NCBI GenBank assembly: GCA_017404065.1
Contig: JAFRDB010000141.1
Location: 1-36,715, forward strand
Length of the DNA stretch: 36,715 bases
From: Clostridia bacterium
GTDB lineage: Bacteria > Bacillota > Clostridia > UBA1381
Reading direction: 5' to 3'
Below are positions 17,086 to 25,655 of the stretch, one piece after another (positions within the stretch are counted from its first letter, which is position 1; each line of letters starts with the position of its first letter). A program made the translations under genes and the position numbers. The notes under the pieces were generated by a model. The model had not been told where the DNA came from and did not search any database. It worked only from the letters and a program-made list of their open reading frames with translations.

Positions 17086-18567
17086 TTATGTATCCGCCTT
17101 GTTCAGGCTTATGAATTTATTTATAGTCGCATAAAGCTGATCCGCATCGGCAGGCTTTGCAAGATGCGCGTTCATTCCCGCATCAAGCGATTTCTTTATA
17201 TCCGTTTCAAACGCGTTTGCCGAGAGCGCGATTATAGGGATCGTCCCCGCGTCCGCACGGTTTGAGTTTCTTATCTCGCGCGTTGCGGTAAGTCCGTCCA
17301 TAACCGGCATCCTGAGATCCATAAGCACCGCGTCATAATATCCTATCGGTGATTCGCGGAACATATCCACGCCTATCTTGCCGTTTTCAGCATGCTCGGA
17401 CACAACACCCTCAAGCTCAAGCAGGTCGGCAACGATCTCGGCATTCTCCGGTATATCCTCAACTATTAGTATCCGTTTACCCTCAAGAGTAATCTCCTCC
17501 GTCTGCTCACGCTGAGACTCAGGATCTTCAGCTATGATCGTCATCGGCAGCATGATCGAAAATACCGCGCCCTTATCCTTTCCGTTTTCGGCAGTGATGC
17601 TGCCGCCCATACGCTCTACATAGCCCTTGGCTACCGCAAGTCCGAGCCCTGTTCCTATACCGCCTGTCATGGACTGATTTTCACACGCAAACGCGTCAAA
17701 TATGCGCGGAAGGAAGGCGCTGTCTATCCCCTTGCCGGTATCCGATACAGTAAAACGTACCGTTCTTGCGCCGCTGTCCTCTTCGGTGAAATAGAGCGAA
17801 AGCTTCACCGTACCGGGCGCATCGGTGTATTTAACGGCATTATCGAGCAATATCAGGAGTACCTGCTTCAAAACAGTTTCATCTCCAAGGTAGCTCCCAT
17901 CAACGTCATCCGAATATTCGAACTCGTATGAAAGCCCCTTGTCCTCGCACAGGCTGCTCGCTATCGCGTTTACTTGTCGTAACGAATCGCTTAACGAAAA
18001 CAGCTCGTTCTTTATCTCAAACTCATGTGTCTTTGCATTATTAAGCTCAAGAATGTTGTTTATAAGTCCTAAAAGATACTTTGCGCTCTCGCCGATCTTT
18101 TCAAGCCGATGTCTGTTATCGGGCGAAAGATCCGGCTCTCTCAGCGCTATCGTGTCAAGACCGATAATAACATTCATAGGCGTTCTCATCTCATGGCTGA
18201 CGCTTGCAAGAAAATCCGTTTTTGCTCTGTTGCTTTCCTCTGCCGCTATCAGCTTTGCATTGATAAGCTCTCCCTCCGATATCATGTCTTTTATATGTGT
18301 CATCAGCTTATACATTACAAAAACGAATATACTTCCGCCAAACAGAATGCCGGAAACTATAAGATCGGGATCACCGAAAATACCTACCGCAAGATATCCT
18401 ATAAAGAACAGGATAAGCAGCACTATAGGAAGATATAGTATTCTACGATGCTTCTCCCAAGTCTTTTGCCCGCGCAGACCGCGTGCAAAACTGACGAATC
18501 CGCAAATATTATAGATCATCAAAGCACTGCCAAGATACACCATTAAATATGTTGCATATCGTATCAC
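17086..18567 (-). CDS. Membrane hybrid histidine kinase with receiver domain
   Basis: 493 residues from a GTG start supported by GGAGG 7 bases upstream; a longer reading frame from a TTG would include the ribosome site and is rejected. Three membrane helices (about 5-27, 44-62, 68-90) have almost no external loops, so there is no obvious ligand domain. A DHp domain with SHEMRTPMN (His125), an ATPase domain (Asn243; DTGKG 276-280; GTGLGL 305-310) and a receiver (about 364-490; Asp417, Lys471) follow. Kinase and receiver closely resemble those of the permease-kinase, indicating duplication with a swapped sensor. It begins 24 bases after the ABC exporter ATPase gene. Confidence 0.9.
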   Translation of the reverse strand: MIRYATYLMVYLGSALMIYNICGFVSFARGLRGQKTWEKHRRILYLPIVLLILFFIGYLAVGIFGDPDLIVSGILFGGSIFVFVMYKLMTHIKDMISEGELINAKLIAAEESNRAKTDFLASVSHEMRTPMNVIIGLDTIALREPDLSPDNRHRLEKIGESAKYLLGLINNILELNNAKTHEFEIKNELFSLSDSLRQVNAIASSLCEDKGLSYEFEYSDDVDGSYLGDETVLKQVLLILLDNAVKYTDAPGTVKLSLYFTEEDSGARTVRFTVSDTGKGIDSAFLPRIFDAFACENQSMTGGIGTGLGLAVAKGYVERMGGSITAENGKDKGAVFSIMLPMTIIAEDPESQREQTEEITLEGKRILIVEDIPENAEIVADLLELEGVVSEHAENGKIGVDMFRESPIGYYDAVLMDLRMPVMDGLTATREIRNSNRADAGTIPIIALSANAFETDIKKSLDAGMNAHLAKPADADQLYATINKFISLNKADT

Positions 18568-18591
18568 TCTAATTCCTCCTTGCAAGCTGTT

Positions 18592-19890
18592 TTATTCTAT
18601 ACAAACCATATCTTCAAGCGTAGTATCACCATACAGTTTGCTCTTCCAATCAAGCCTTGTTGTCTTTTCGTGCTCAAATACAAGACCCGGATAAACTCCG
18701 TCACAATCTATTACCTCACCCAGTTCGCCAAGCTCAAACAGAACCGGAAGCACCTTGTATACACCGCTCGCAAGCGGACTCACATCCAGCTCAAATACCC
18801 GGCTGTAGCTCTCTCCCTTTTTACAGCTCATAAAGTCACTGCACACGCTTGTAGCCGTAACGACCTGGTCGGAATTATGTATCATAAACCTCAGACTAAG
18901 TCTTTCTACATCCTCGTTGCAATGCATATTCAGTCTGAAGCGAATTTTTTCATCATCTGTAAACCGGCACATATCCTTATCAAGTACCTCAAGCGAATCC
19001 ATCAACACCTTATCGGTCAGGAAGTTATACCGGTGTAAACCGGAAAAGTCATTAAAGATCTTCGCTGTAACCTCGTCATTACGCAGATAAATGCCTATGC
19101 CCTCCTCAACATCTCCGTTAAAGATGACCTCGCCCTTCCTGAGCACGATCGCGCGGTTGCACAGCTGACGTATAGTCTGCATATTATGGCTGACATATAT
19201 TATGGTTTTTCCCTCATCACGGGCAACCGACACCATCTTATCTATACACTTGCGCTGAAATGCCATGTCTCCCACCGCAAGCACTTCATCCATAAGCATT
19301 ATGTCGCTGTTAAGATGAGCCGCGACCGAAAACGCAAGCTTTACAAACATTCCCGATGAATACCTCTTAACGGGTGTATCTATAAACTGCCGGCATTCGG
19401 AAAAATCAATTATATCTTCTATCCTTTCATCGACCTCGGCTCTTTTCATGCCAAGGATCGCGCCGTTAAGGTACACATTCTCTCTGCCTGTCAGCTCCGG
19501 ATGAAAGCCGGTGCCGACCTCAAGCATGGATGATACCTTTCCTCTGATACGAATCTCACCTTCTGTAGGCGCCGTAACGCGGGAAAGAAGCTTTAACAGC
19601 GTTGATTTACCGGCACCGTTCCCGCCTATAAGGCCTATTGTCTCACCCTTGCGGACGCTGAAGCTTACGCCGTTAAGCGCCATAAACTTCTCGTTCTTAG
19701 CATATACCTTTGAGCCTATCTTTGTGTTCGGATCCTCCTTGCCGCGCACCCGCGCCCACCAGCTCTGCAAATCGCCCTTGAGAGTGCCTCCGCCGATCGT
19801 ACCGAGACGGTACTGCTTTTTTACGTTATCTATCTCTATTACTACCTCGTTCCCCTTTGAGGGATCCCTTAAATTAATTCCAGGATTCAT
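18592..19890 (-). CDS. Polysaccharide/teichoic acid ABC exporter ATPase (Wzt/TagH type)
   Basis: 432 residues. The N-terminal ATPase domain (about 10-245) has Walker A GGNGAGKST, a family-typical signature 'YSSGMFVKLAFSVA', and Walker B IMLMDEVLAVGD. This 'SSGM' signature marks exporters of undecaprenyl-linked glycans (KpsT/Wzt/TagH). The C-terminal region of about 180 residues is predicted to be a beta-rich Wzt-type substrate-recognition domain. The start has GGAGG 6 bases upstream and lies 13 bases after the permease gene. With the permease it should flip or export a surface polysaccharide; the actual glycan cannot be told because no glycosyltransferases are in this window. Confidence 0.9.
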   Translation of the reverse strand: MNPGINLRDPSKGNEVVIEIDNVKKQYRLGTIGGGTLKGDLQSWWARVRGKEDPNTKIGSKVYAKNEKFMALNGVSFSVRKGETIGLIGGNGAGKSTLLKLLSRVTAPTEGEIRIRGKVSSMLEVGTGFHPELTGRENVYLNGAILGMKRAEVDERIEDIIDFSECRQFIDTPVKRYSSGMFVKLAFSVAAHLNSDIMLMDEVLAVGDMAFQRKCIDKMVSVARDEGKTIIYVSHNMQTIRQLCNRAIVLRKGEVIFNGDVEEGIGIYLRNDEVTAKIFNDFSGLHRYNFLTDKVLMDSLEVLDKDMCRFTDDEKIRFRLNMHCNEDVERLSLRFMIHNSDQVVTATSVCSDFMSCKKGESYSRVFELDVSPLASGVYKVLPVLFELGELGEVIDCDGVYPGLVFEHEKTTRLDWKSKLYGDTTLEDMVCIE

Positions 19891-19903
19891 GCCGCGCCTC
19901 CTA

Positions 19904-20764
19904 TCAGACAGTATCCATAAATGTGCGCTCTACTTTACTGAATATGAGCACTCCTAAAAACAGCACGACAGCGGTCACTCCCCAGCTTATCAGCCAATAG
20001 TAGGTATTAAAGCTGCCGCAGCCGAGAAGAGCGTAGCGGAAGTTGTTGATTATAGGCGCAACAGGATTGAGCCAAATAAGCTTTACCAACCCCGGTGCTA
20101 TTGACTGTACCTGAGAGATCGGATATACCACCGGTGTGCCGTACATCCAGAGATGCAGCCCAAACCCGACAAGTATGCTGAGATCGCGATATTTTGTAGT
20201 AACAGATGATACTATTATACCAAAGCCCATTCCCATTAGCGCCATCTGCGCTATCATTACCGGCAACAGCAGCAAGCTCCAATTGGGATGTACCGGCTCG
20301 CCTCGCACCGCAAAAATAACCATTGACACCACAAGCACCAGCATCTGTATAGAAAACGACAAAAGCGCGTAAATTACAGTTGTTATAGGCGACACAAGAC
20401 GCGGAAAATACACCTTACCGAATAAATATGCATTGCCGGTGAAAGTAGATGCGGTCGAGCTCAAGCAGCTCGAAAAGTATCCCCATGCCGTATTACCGCA
20501 TAAGTAAAACAAAAATTGGGGCACGCCGTCTGTTGAGATTTTTGCAATTTGTCCGAACACGATCGTGTACATTGACGATGATAAAAGCGGATTTATAAGA
20601 AACCACAGCGGTCCCAATATAGTCTGCTTATACGCACTGTTAAAATTGCGCTTTAAAAACATCACTATAAGGTCACGGTAGTGCCATATATCTTTAAGAT
20701 CTATATCGAACCATCCTGCTTTTGGTCTTATAACAGTAGTCCATTCATCTGTATTTTGCTTCAT
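19904..20764 (-). CDS. Polysaccharide/teichoic acid ABC exporter permease (Wzm/TagG type)
   Basis: 286 residues with about six membrane helices and the ABC-2 polysaccharide exporter pattern: 'WHYRDLIVMFLKRNFNSAYK' at the amphipathic start, 'QTILGPLWFLINPLL' entering the first helix, and 'YRDLSILVGFGLHLWMYGTP' with 'PVVYPIS' near residue 215. It would form the transmembrane channel for the ATPase encoded next. The ATG has a GGAG ribosome site about 13 bases upstream, rather far. First gene of the operon and divergent from the TetR-family gene. Confidence 0.9.
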   Translation of the reverse strand: MKQNTDEWTTVIRPKAGWFDIDLKDIWHYRDLIVMFLKRNFNSAYKQTILGPLWFLINPLLSSSMYTIVFGQIAKISTDGVPQFLFYLCGNTAWGYFSSCLSSTASTFTGNAYLFGKVYFPRLVSPITTVIYALLSFSIQMLVLVVSMVIFAVRGEPVHPNWSLLLLPVMIAQMALMGMGFGIIVSSVTTKYRDLSILVGFGLHLWMYGTPVVYPISQVQSIAPGLVKLIWLNPVAPIINNFRYALLGCGSFNTYYWLISWGVTAVVLFLGVLIFSKVERTFMDTV

Positions 20765-20801
20765 GCCGCGTTTCGTTCTCCTTTTATGTTATACATATAT
20801 C

Positions 20802-20830
20802 ATTGTATCATCTTTATAGTAATAATTCAA
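20802..20830 (-). promoter_or_regulatory. Promoter of the exporter/phosphorelay operon
   Basis: On the minus strand -35 TTGAAT (20825-20830) and -10 TACAAT (20802-20807) are separated by 17 bases. The predicted leader to the permease ATG is about 30 bases. It is back-to-back with the tetR promoter; the two -35 boxes are 18 bases apart, so one regulator could cover both. ATACA/TGTAT (20791-20808) overlaps the -10. Confidence 0.7.
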
Positions 20831-20881
20831 GTATTTTTTTCTTAGTTCTTGATTTTTAATAAAAAATACGTTATAATCAAG
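20826..20881. promoter_or_regulatory. Candidate TetR operator half-sites
   Basis: Three copies of CTTGA[A/T]T-like half-sites lie over the divergent promoters: CTTGAAT on the minus strand (20825-20831), CTTGATT on the plus strand (20848-20854) and CTTGATT on the minus strand (20875-20881). The last two form a perfect 7-base inverted repeat spanning the tetR -35 and -10; the first overlaps the exporter -35. Spacing is wider than a usual TetR palindrome, so this is tentative. Confidence 0.35.
20849..20877 (+). promoter_or_regulatory. Promoter of the TetR-family gene
   Basis: TTGATT (20849-20854), a 17-base spacer and a perfect TATAAT (20872-20877). The expected start falls at about 20884, right at the GGAGG ribosome site (20884-20888), so the leader would be only about 14 bases long. 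Confidence 0.75.
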
Positions 20882-20897
20882 GTGGAGGTGGATATTT

Positions 20898-21449
20898 GTG
20901 GACAGACGTAACAGAAAAACTGAGGAAGCGTTTACATCAGCACTTTTTTATTATCTTGAAAAAAAAGATCTTAACAGAATAACCGTTAAGGAATTGTGCG
21001 AATATGCGGACATGAACCGCGGCACATTTTATCTGCACTATTTAGATATATACGACCTTTTGGAGCGTACCGAACAGACTATGATATCCGCGGTGTTCAA
21101 TGTTCCGTCGAATGACCTTCGCACAGCAGAGGATAGTGTTTTTGCCACATTCCGCTATGTGCGAGACCATAAGAGGGAATACCGTATAATGTTCAATGCC
21201 AATACAGGATTTATGAACAAGCTGCGTAATATTATGATATACAGCTCTGCCGAAAGACTTAAACGCGTGATCCCGAATTGCAACGACTCGCTCGCAAGGA
21301 TAGTATCGACCATATATATAGGCGGCGCTACATCGCTTCTTGAATACTGGGTAACAGAGGATGACTGTCAAACAGACCCTTCGACCCTGCTTGCATCTCT
21401 TGATCAGATAACAAAATATATATATGAACATTCAAAAACGGAGAGCTGA
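20898..21449 (+). CDS. TetR/AcrR-family transcriptional regulator
   Basis: 183 residues, the only plus-strand gene. An N-terminal helix-turn-helix of TetR type (about 8-55) includes 'RITVKELCEYADMNRGTFYLHY', followed by a helical ligand-binding and dimerisation domain. The first helix 'NRKTEEAFTSALFYYLEKK' and overall size resemble the DhaS-like group common in Firmicutes. GTG start with GGAGG 9 bases upstream. It is divergent from the exporter/phosphorelay operon and convergent with the efflux operon. Shared CTTGA half-sites over the divergent promoters favour control of the former and of itself; control of the efflux pump remains possible because TetR proteins often regulate pumps. The ligand is unknown. 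Confidence 0.88.
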   Translation: MDRRNRKTEEAFTSALFYYLEKKDLNRITVKELCEYADMNRGTFYLHYLDIYDLLERTEQTMISAVFNVPSNDLRTAEDSVFATFRYVRDHKREYRIMFNANTGFMNKLRNIMIYSSAERLKRVIPNCNDSLARIVSTIYIGGATSLLEYWVTEDDCQTDPSTLLASLDQITKYIYEHSKTES

Positions 21450-21462
21450 TCATGCTCTCCGT
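21438..21462. terminator. Bidirectional terminator between tetR and the efflux operon
   Basis: ACGGAGAGC (21438-21446) and GCTCTCCGT (21454-21462) form a perfect 9-bp stem with a 7-base loop. The plus strand continues into T-rich sequence; the minus strand continues TTTTTGAA. The stem immediately precedes and its loop contains the tetR stop codon (21447-21449). The TolC-like gene ends at 21470. Confidence 0.8.
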
Positions 21463-21469
21463 TCCTGCT

Positions 21470-22588
21470 TTATTCTTCTTTTGCGCTATGATAAGACATT
21501 TCATAGGATTTTGACGCCAGATATGCCCCGATCTCTGCATCGACAAGGCTGAGTCTCAGCGAATCAAGCTGCTGCACAGCGCTGATATACTCCGTTGCCG
21601 TGGACATACCCAGCTCGTATGTTGTCTTTTTCGCGTCCGCCTGCTTCTCAAGCAGATCTATGGACTTGTCGATATAGTCCAGTTTATCGTATGTATCGAC
21701 CATCGTATTATACGCGCTCGTTATCGCAAGACGAAGCTTACCTACATTTTCATTATACTCCGCCTCCGCTTGGGCATACGCATACTTCTGCGCTTTATAA
21801 TCTACCATCGAGGTTGTATAAAGCGCTTTGTATTCATCAAGCAGCTTTCTCTGCAGCTCTATACCCGCGTCAAGATTAAGCTTGTTTGTGGTTTTATCAA
21901 GTCCGTCAAGCGCTGTTTCAAGCTTTGTTGTATTCATCGGCTGGCGCTCAAATGTACCTGTAAGAGTTATTTCCGCATCATACGGATATCCCATGAGCTG
22001 CTTAAGCTCGGAATACATATAATCACGAGAGCGCACCGCCGAATCATAATCGTTTTCCGCCGATATCACCGCAAGCGAAAAGCTTTCGGCTTCAATAGAG
22101 CCGATAACTCCCGCCTCAGCCTTCGCATTTGCAATACGCTCATTTTCCTCAGCGTTCTCTAACGCTTTTAGAGCAACTATGACCTTTTTATCGGAATTAA
22201 GACAGCTGTAAAATTTATTTTCAAGCTGCATTCTGAGCTTATATTTTGTTTCAGGCAAATTTCTTTTAGCTATATCATATTGCACACCGTCGGAATATTC
22301 CACATATCCGCCGGTCACAAGCATAGTATTAAGATCATTAACGCTTGCGGCAACCTCCTTATTATTCAGACGCTTACGCATTCCGGCATCCGCCTTCTGC
22401 TTTAGTTCCATGTATGAAACATTCTCCTCAGCAGCTTTCAGCTCAAGACTGTTGCTTAGCATATAATCCGTTGCCTCGGAAACGGTAAACACCGTTTTTT
22501 TTGCATCTGCCGTTTTAGTGTCAGCAGCATACACCGCCGTCGGTGACGCGATCGCCGCGCACAGCGCTAATGCAATTATTTTTTTCAT
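21470..22588 (-). CDS. TolC-like efflux family protein (OEP fold)
   Basis: 372 residues with a signal peptide (cleavage after VYA, residue 21) and a long, almost wholly helical mature chain arranged as two similar halves, as in the TolC/OEP family ('TVSEATDYMLSNSLELKAAEE' at the start, 'LRLAITSAYNTMVDTYDKLDYIDKSIDLL' near 280). It lacks an evident outer-membrane beta-barrel strand region and is shorter than proteobacterial TolC. In a monoderm it may act as a helical periplasm-like adaptor rather than an outer membrane channel. It starts 22 bases after the RND pump and ends the operon. Confidence 0.8.
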   Translation of the reverse strand: MKKIIALALCAAIASPTAVYAADTKTADAKKTVFTVSEATDYMLSNSLELKAAEENVSYMELKQKADAGMRKRLNNKEVAASVNDLNTMLVTGGYVEYSDGVQYDIAKRNLPETKYKLRMQLENKFYSCLNSDKKVIVALKALENAEENERIANAKAEAGVIGSIEAESFSLAVISAENDYDSAVRSRDYMYSELKQLMGYPYDAEITLTGTFERQPMNTTKLETALDGLDKTTNKLNLDAGIELQRKLLDEYKALYTTSMVDYKAQKYAYAQAEAEYNENVGKLRLAITSAYNTMVDTYDKLDYIDKSIDLLEKQADAKKTTYELGMSTATEYISAVQQLDSLRLSLVDAEIGAYLASKSYEMSYHSAKEE

Positions 22589-22610
22589 GTTCTGTCTCCT
22601 TTGCTTTAGC

Positions 22611-25600
22611 TCATTGATCCTTTTCTATAATCGAATATATGGTCGGCACCATAACGAGGTTAAAGACCATGCATATTGTGAGCGCCGCCATTAGTAATAT
22701 GGACATTCCCACAAACAAGGTCTGACCTGACATGGCAAGCGGCAGAAATCCCAGCACAGTAGTCATAGTGCTCATCATTATCGGCCGCAAGCGCTTCTCA
22801 CCGGCTATACGGCACGCGTCATCGACAAATGAACCGTTTTTACGCTCCGCATTGATAAAGTCCACAAGCACGATCGCGTTGGCAAGCACAATGCCAAGCA
22901 TACTGAGTATTCCCAGCATCGCAAAGAAGTTGGTCGTCATGCCAAGTATCACAAGCGTCGCCTGACCGCATACCGCCCCTAAAGGCACCGACGCGAACAA
23001 CAGCAGCACCTGCCGCACGCGCATATACTGTATGTACAGTATGAGAAATATTATGATTATTGAGATAAGCCCCGCTGTCTGTATCTTCGCTATACCTTCA
23101 TCTCCCTGATGCTTTTCTCCCTTATATTCAAACGTTACTCCCTCAGGCAGCTCAAGCTTTTCTAATTGTTTTTCAAACTGTGTCTGCACCGTCGATGAGC
23201 CGTAACCGTTTTTTACAAATCCGCCAACGACCGCGCCGCGCACACAATTAACGTGCTTTATTGTATTCGACTCCGGATTCAGCGTGATATCGGCAAACTG
23301 CTTTATCATGTATTTGCTTCCGCTTGATGCCTTTATTCCGTAATTTGCAAGATCATCCGTGCCTCTAAGCTCTGTTTTTACGTTTATATCGTACTGCTTA
23401 CCGTTGCGGTAGAATACCGATGCGTTACGCCCCATAACAGCAATGTTGAGCTCGTTCTGTATCTCTTGATTTGTAAGTCCGAGAGAATTGCGTTTCTTAT
23501 CGTCTATATCCACATAATAGCCATAAGTCGAATAGTGGCTGTCGTTAGAAACGCCTTTAATACCCTCTATCCCTTTCAGAATATCTGCCGCCTGAGCGGA
23601 AATATTATTGATATCCTCAATGTTTTCGCCCTTGACATATATCGTGACAGGCGGCTCTGTGCTTGGTGTTATGCCAAGCTCATCCGCGACAACATCCGCT
23701 CCTGTAACATTTGAATCCAGCCAGTCCTGAACATAGTTGACCATCTCATACGTCTTTTTGAACCGCTTACCCTTTTTAAGATCGAGCTTAACGCAGATAT
23801 CGCCGTTCTGCGCCGCCTCTCCGCGGTCAACTACCGAGAAATTATAACGCGGCACACAGATTCCCACACCTGAAATCACCATCTCGCTCTCCGGCTGCTC
23901 CATAAGGAAGCCTTGCACCTGCTTTACGAGCTGCTCCGTTTTCGTGAGATCGCCAAGCGTCTGATTGGTGATCCTGACCATCAGATATTCCTTGTTCGTT
24001 TTCGGCATCATCTGAGTGGTAGAAAAATGGTTTATCCCGGCGAACACTGCAAATACGGCAAGCACTATGAGTATAGCCTGCTTCTTGTGTGTAAACGCCG
24101 CATTAAATAATCTCCTGTAAATTCTTACAGATATACCTTCCCCCTTCTTTTTGTCCTTGCGTTCTGACGCGGGCTTTAAGAAGAGATAGCAGAATACCGG
24201 AGTTACAAATATCGACACCACAAACGAGCTTCCCATGCTTATAACGGCTATATACGGGATAGCCGCGGCGACCTGACGCTGCACACCCTCAAGCGTAAAC
24301 ATGGATGCGAATACCGTTACGGTCGTTATCATGGAAAGAAACACCGACAATATAACCGTTGATACTCCCTTTTTGCAGGCCTCCATCCTGTCCATTCCCT
24401 CATCGAGAAAGGTCTGGATAGAATCGCTGACAACAATAGAGTTATCCACCAGCATTCCTAAAACCATAATGAGCGACGCAAGCGAGACAAAGTGCAGCTG
24501 CACCTTGAATACATTCATGAAAATAAATGTCATGAATATTATTATAGGTATCGCTATCGAAACGATTATGCCGTTTCGCCGGTTCATGCCGAGCATTATA
24601 ACGATCATAACTATGATAATAGCTTCGATAAGACTGACAATAAAGTTGTTTATATCTCCTTTAACATCCTCTGACTGGAAGTACACCTCGTTTATTGTGA
24701 TATTCTCGGAAAGAGTGCTTCTGAACTCCTCTATAGCCGTCTTTACCTCGTCAGCCTTTGCAACAACATTAAGGTCGTTTTTGAAATATAAGCCTACAAG
24801 TATACTCTTTTGATCGTTAAAAAGATAATACGCGCTGTCATCCGGCTCTCGTATATCTATATCCGCAATGTCACCGAGAGTAACGAGCGCGCCCTCATCG
24901 GACGAGCTGATAATGATGTTTTTTATCTCATCTATACTATCATATCGACCGGATGTATTTACCGATATCTCATTATCCTCCACCGTCATATTTCCTATAG
25001 GCATTAACGCGTTATTCGCGCCTATCATCGCGGTTATCTCGTAGAGAGAAAGATTCATGGTATTGAGCTTTTCCGGGTCTACCCGTACAGATACCTCGCT
25101 GTCATTGTTACCGAATATCTTGATCTGGGAAACACCGTCGATAAGCTTTAGCTTATCCGAAAGATCGGATGCGCGCTGTGATAGCACATCATTTGAAACA
25201 AGCCCGTTGCCCGTTACGGCAATAAGCAGACTCGCAGTATCCATTGCGTCAGAGCGTACCGATATGGAAGTAACACCTGAGGGCATCTGGCTCATAGCCT
25301 CGCTCATCTTACGACGTAGCTCAATAAGAGCCATATCAAGCTCATCCGCCGGCATCTCGGTATCGAACTGCATAGACACCGCGCAAGCGTTTGCCATCGA
25401 CTGCGACGTGCTCTTATCATAGCCTGTAACGCTTTGGCAAATGCTTTCAATCTTGTTTGTTACCTCTTTCTCTACCTCCTCACTGGTAGCACCGGGATAA
25501 ATAACCGTGATCGACGCCAAAGGAATATCCGCTTTCGGAAAAGAACTGCGCGGGAAATTCTTATAGCAACTTAGTCCTGCAATCGTAACCGCAACCAAAA

Positions 25601-25655
25601 GGATAAAAATAACGGTTTTTCGTTTTATCAGCGATTCTATAAGCTTATTTATCAT
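22611..25655 (-). CDS. RND-family efflux transporter permease
   Basis: 1014 residues, the normal length for HAE/AcrB-type pumps. One N-terminal helix, a large external porter domain, a block of five to six helices (about 335-490), a second external domain, and a C-terminal helix block give the 12-helix layout with two repeats. In TM4 the proton-relay motif reads GMLVDNS (D404, N405), where AcrB has two Asp residues. The fourth-to-fifth loop 'GVQRQVAAAIPYIAVISMGSSFVVSIFVTPVF' is typical. It overlaps the membrane-fusion gene by 11 bases, so translation is coupled. It should export hydrophobic or amphipathic compounds with proton exchange; the substrate is unknown. Confidence 0.92.
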   Translation of the reverse strand: MINKLIESLIKRKTVIFILLVAVTIAGLSCYKNFPRSSFPKADIPLASITVIYPGATSEEVEKEVTNKIESICQSVTGYDKSTSQSMANACAVSMQFDTEMPADELDMALIELRRKMSEAMSQMPSGVTSISVRSDAMDTASLLIAVTGNGLVSNDVLSQRASDLSDKLKLIDGVSQIKIFGNNDSEVSVRVDPEKLNTMNLSLYEITAMIGANNALMPIGNMTVEDNEISVNTSGRYDSIDEIKNIIISSSDEGALVTLGDIADIDIREPDDSAYYLFNDQKSILVGLYFKNDLNVVAKADEVKTAIEEFRSTLSENITINEVYFQSEDVKGDINNFIVSLIEAIIIVMIVIMLGMNRRNGIIVSIAIPIIIFMTFIFMNVFKVQLHFVSLASLIMVLGMLVDNSIVVSDSIQTFLDEGMDRMEACKKGVSTVILSVFLSMITTVTVFASMFTLEGVQRQVAAAIPYIAVISMGSSFVVSIFVTPVFCYLFLKPASERKDKKKGEGISVRIYRRLFNAAFTHKKQAILIVLAVFAVFAGINHFSTTQMMPKTNKEYLMVRITNQTLGDLTKTEQLVKQVQGFLMEQPESEMVISGVGICVPRYNFSVVDRGEAAQNGDICVKLDLKKGKRFKKTYEMVNYVQDWLDSNVTGADVVADELGITPSTEPPVTIYVKGENIEDINNISAQAADILKGIEGIKGVSNDSHYSTYGYYVDIDDKKRNSLGLTNQEIQNELNIAVMGRNASVFYRNGKQYDINVKTELRGTDDLANYGIKASSGSKYMIKQFADITLNPESNTIKHVNCVRGAVVGGFVKNGYGSSTVQTQFEKQLEKLELPEGVTFEYKGEKHQGDEGIAKIQTAGLISIIIIFLILYIQYMRVRQVLLLFASVPLGAVCGQATLVILGMTTNFFAMLGILSMLGIVLANAIVLVDFINAERKNGSFVDDACRIAGEKRLRPIMMSTMTTVLGFLPLAMSGQTLFVGMSILLMAALTICMVFNLVMVPTIYSIIEKDQ

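Noticed and set aside
18592..20764. Drug or bacteriocin ABC exporter
   Set aside because: The SSGM-type signature, the permease start pattern and the long C-terminal domain fit Wzm/Wzt or TagGH glycan exporters better.
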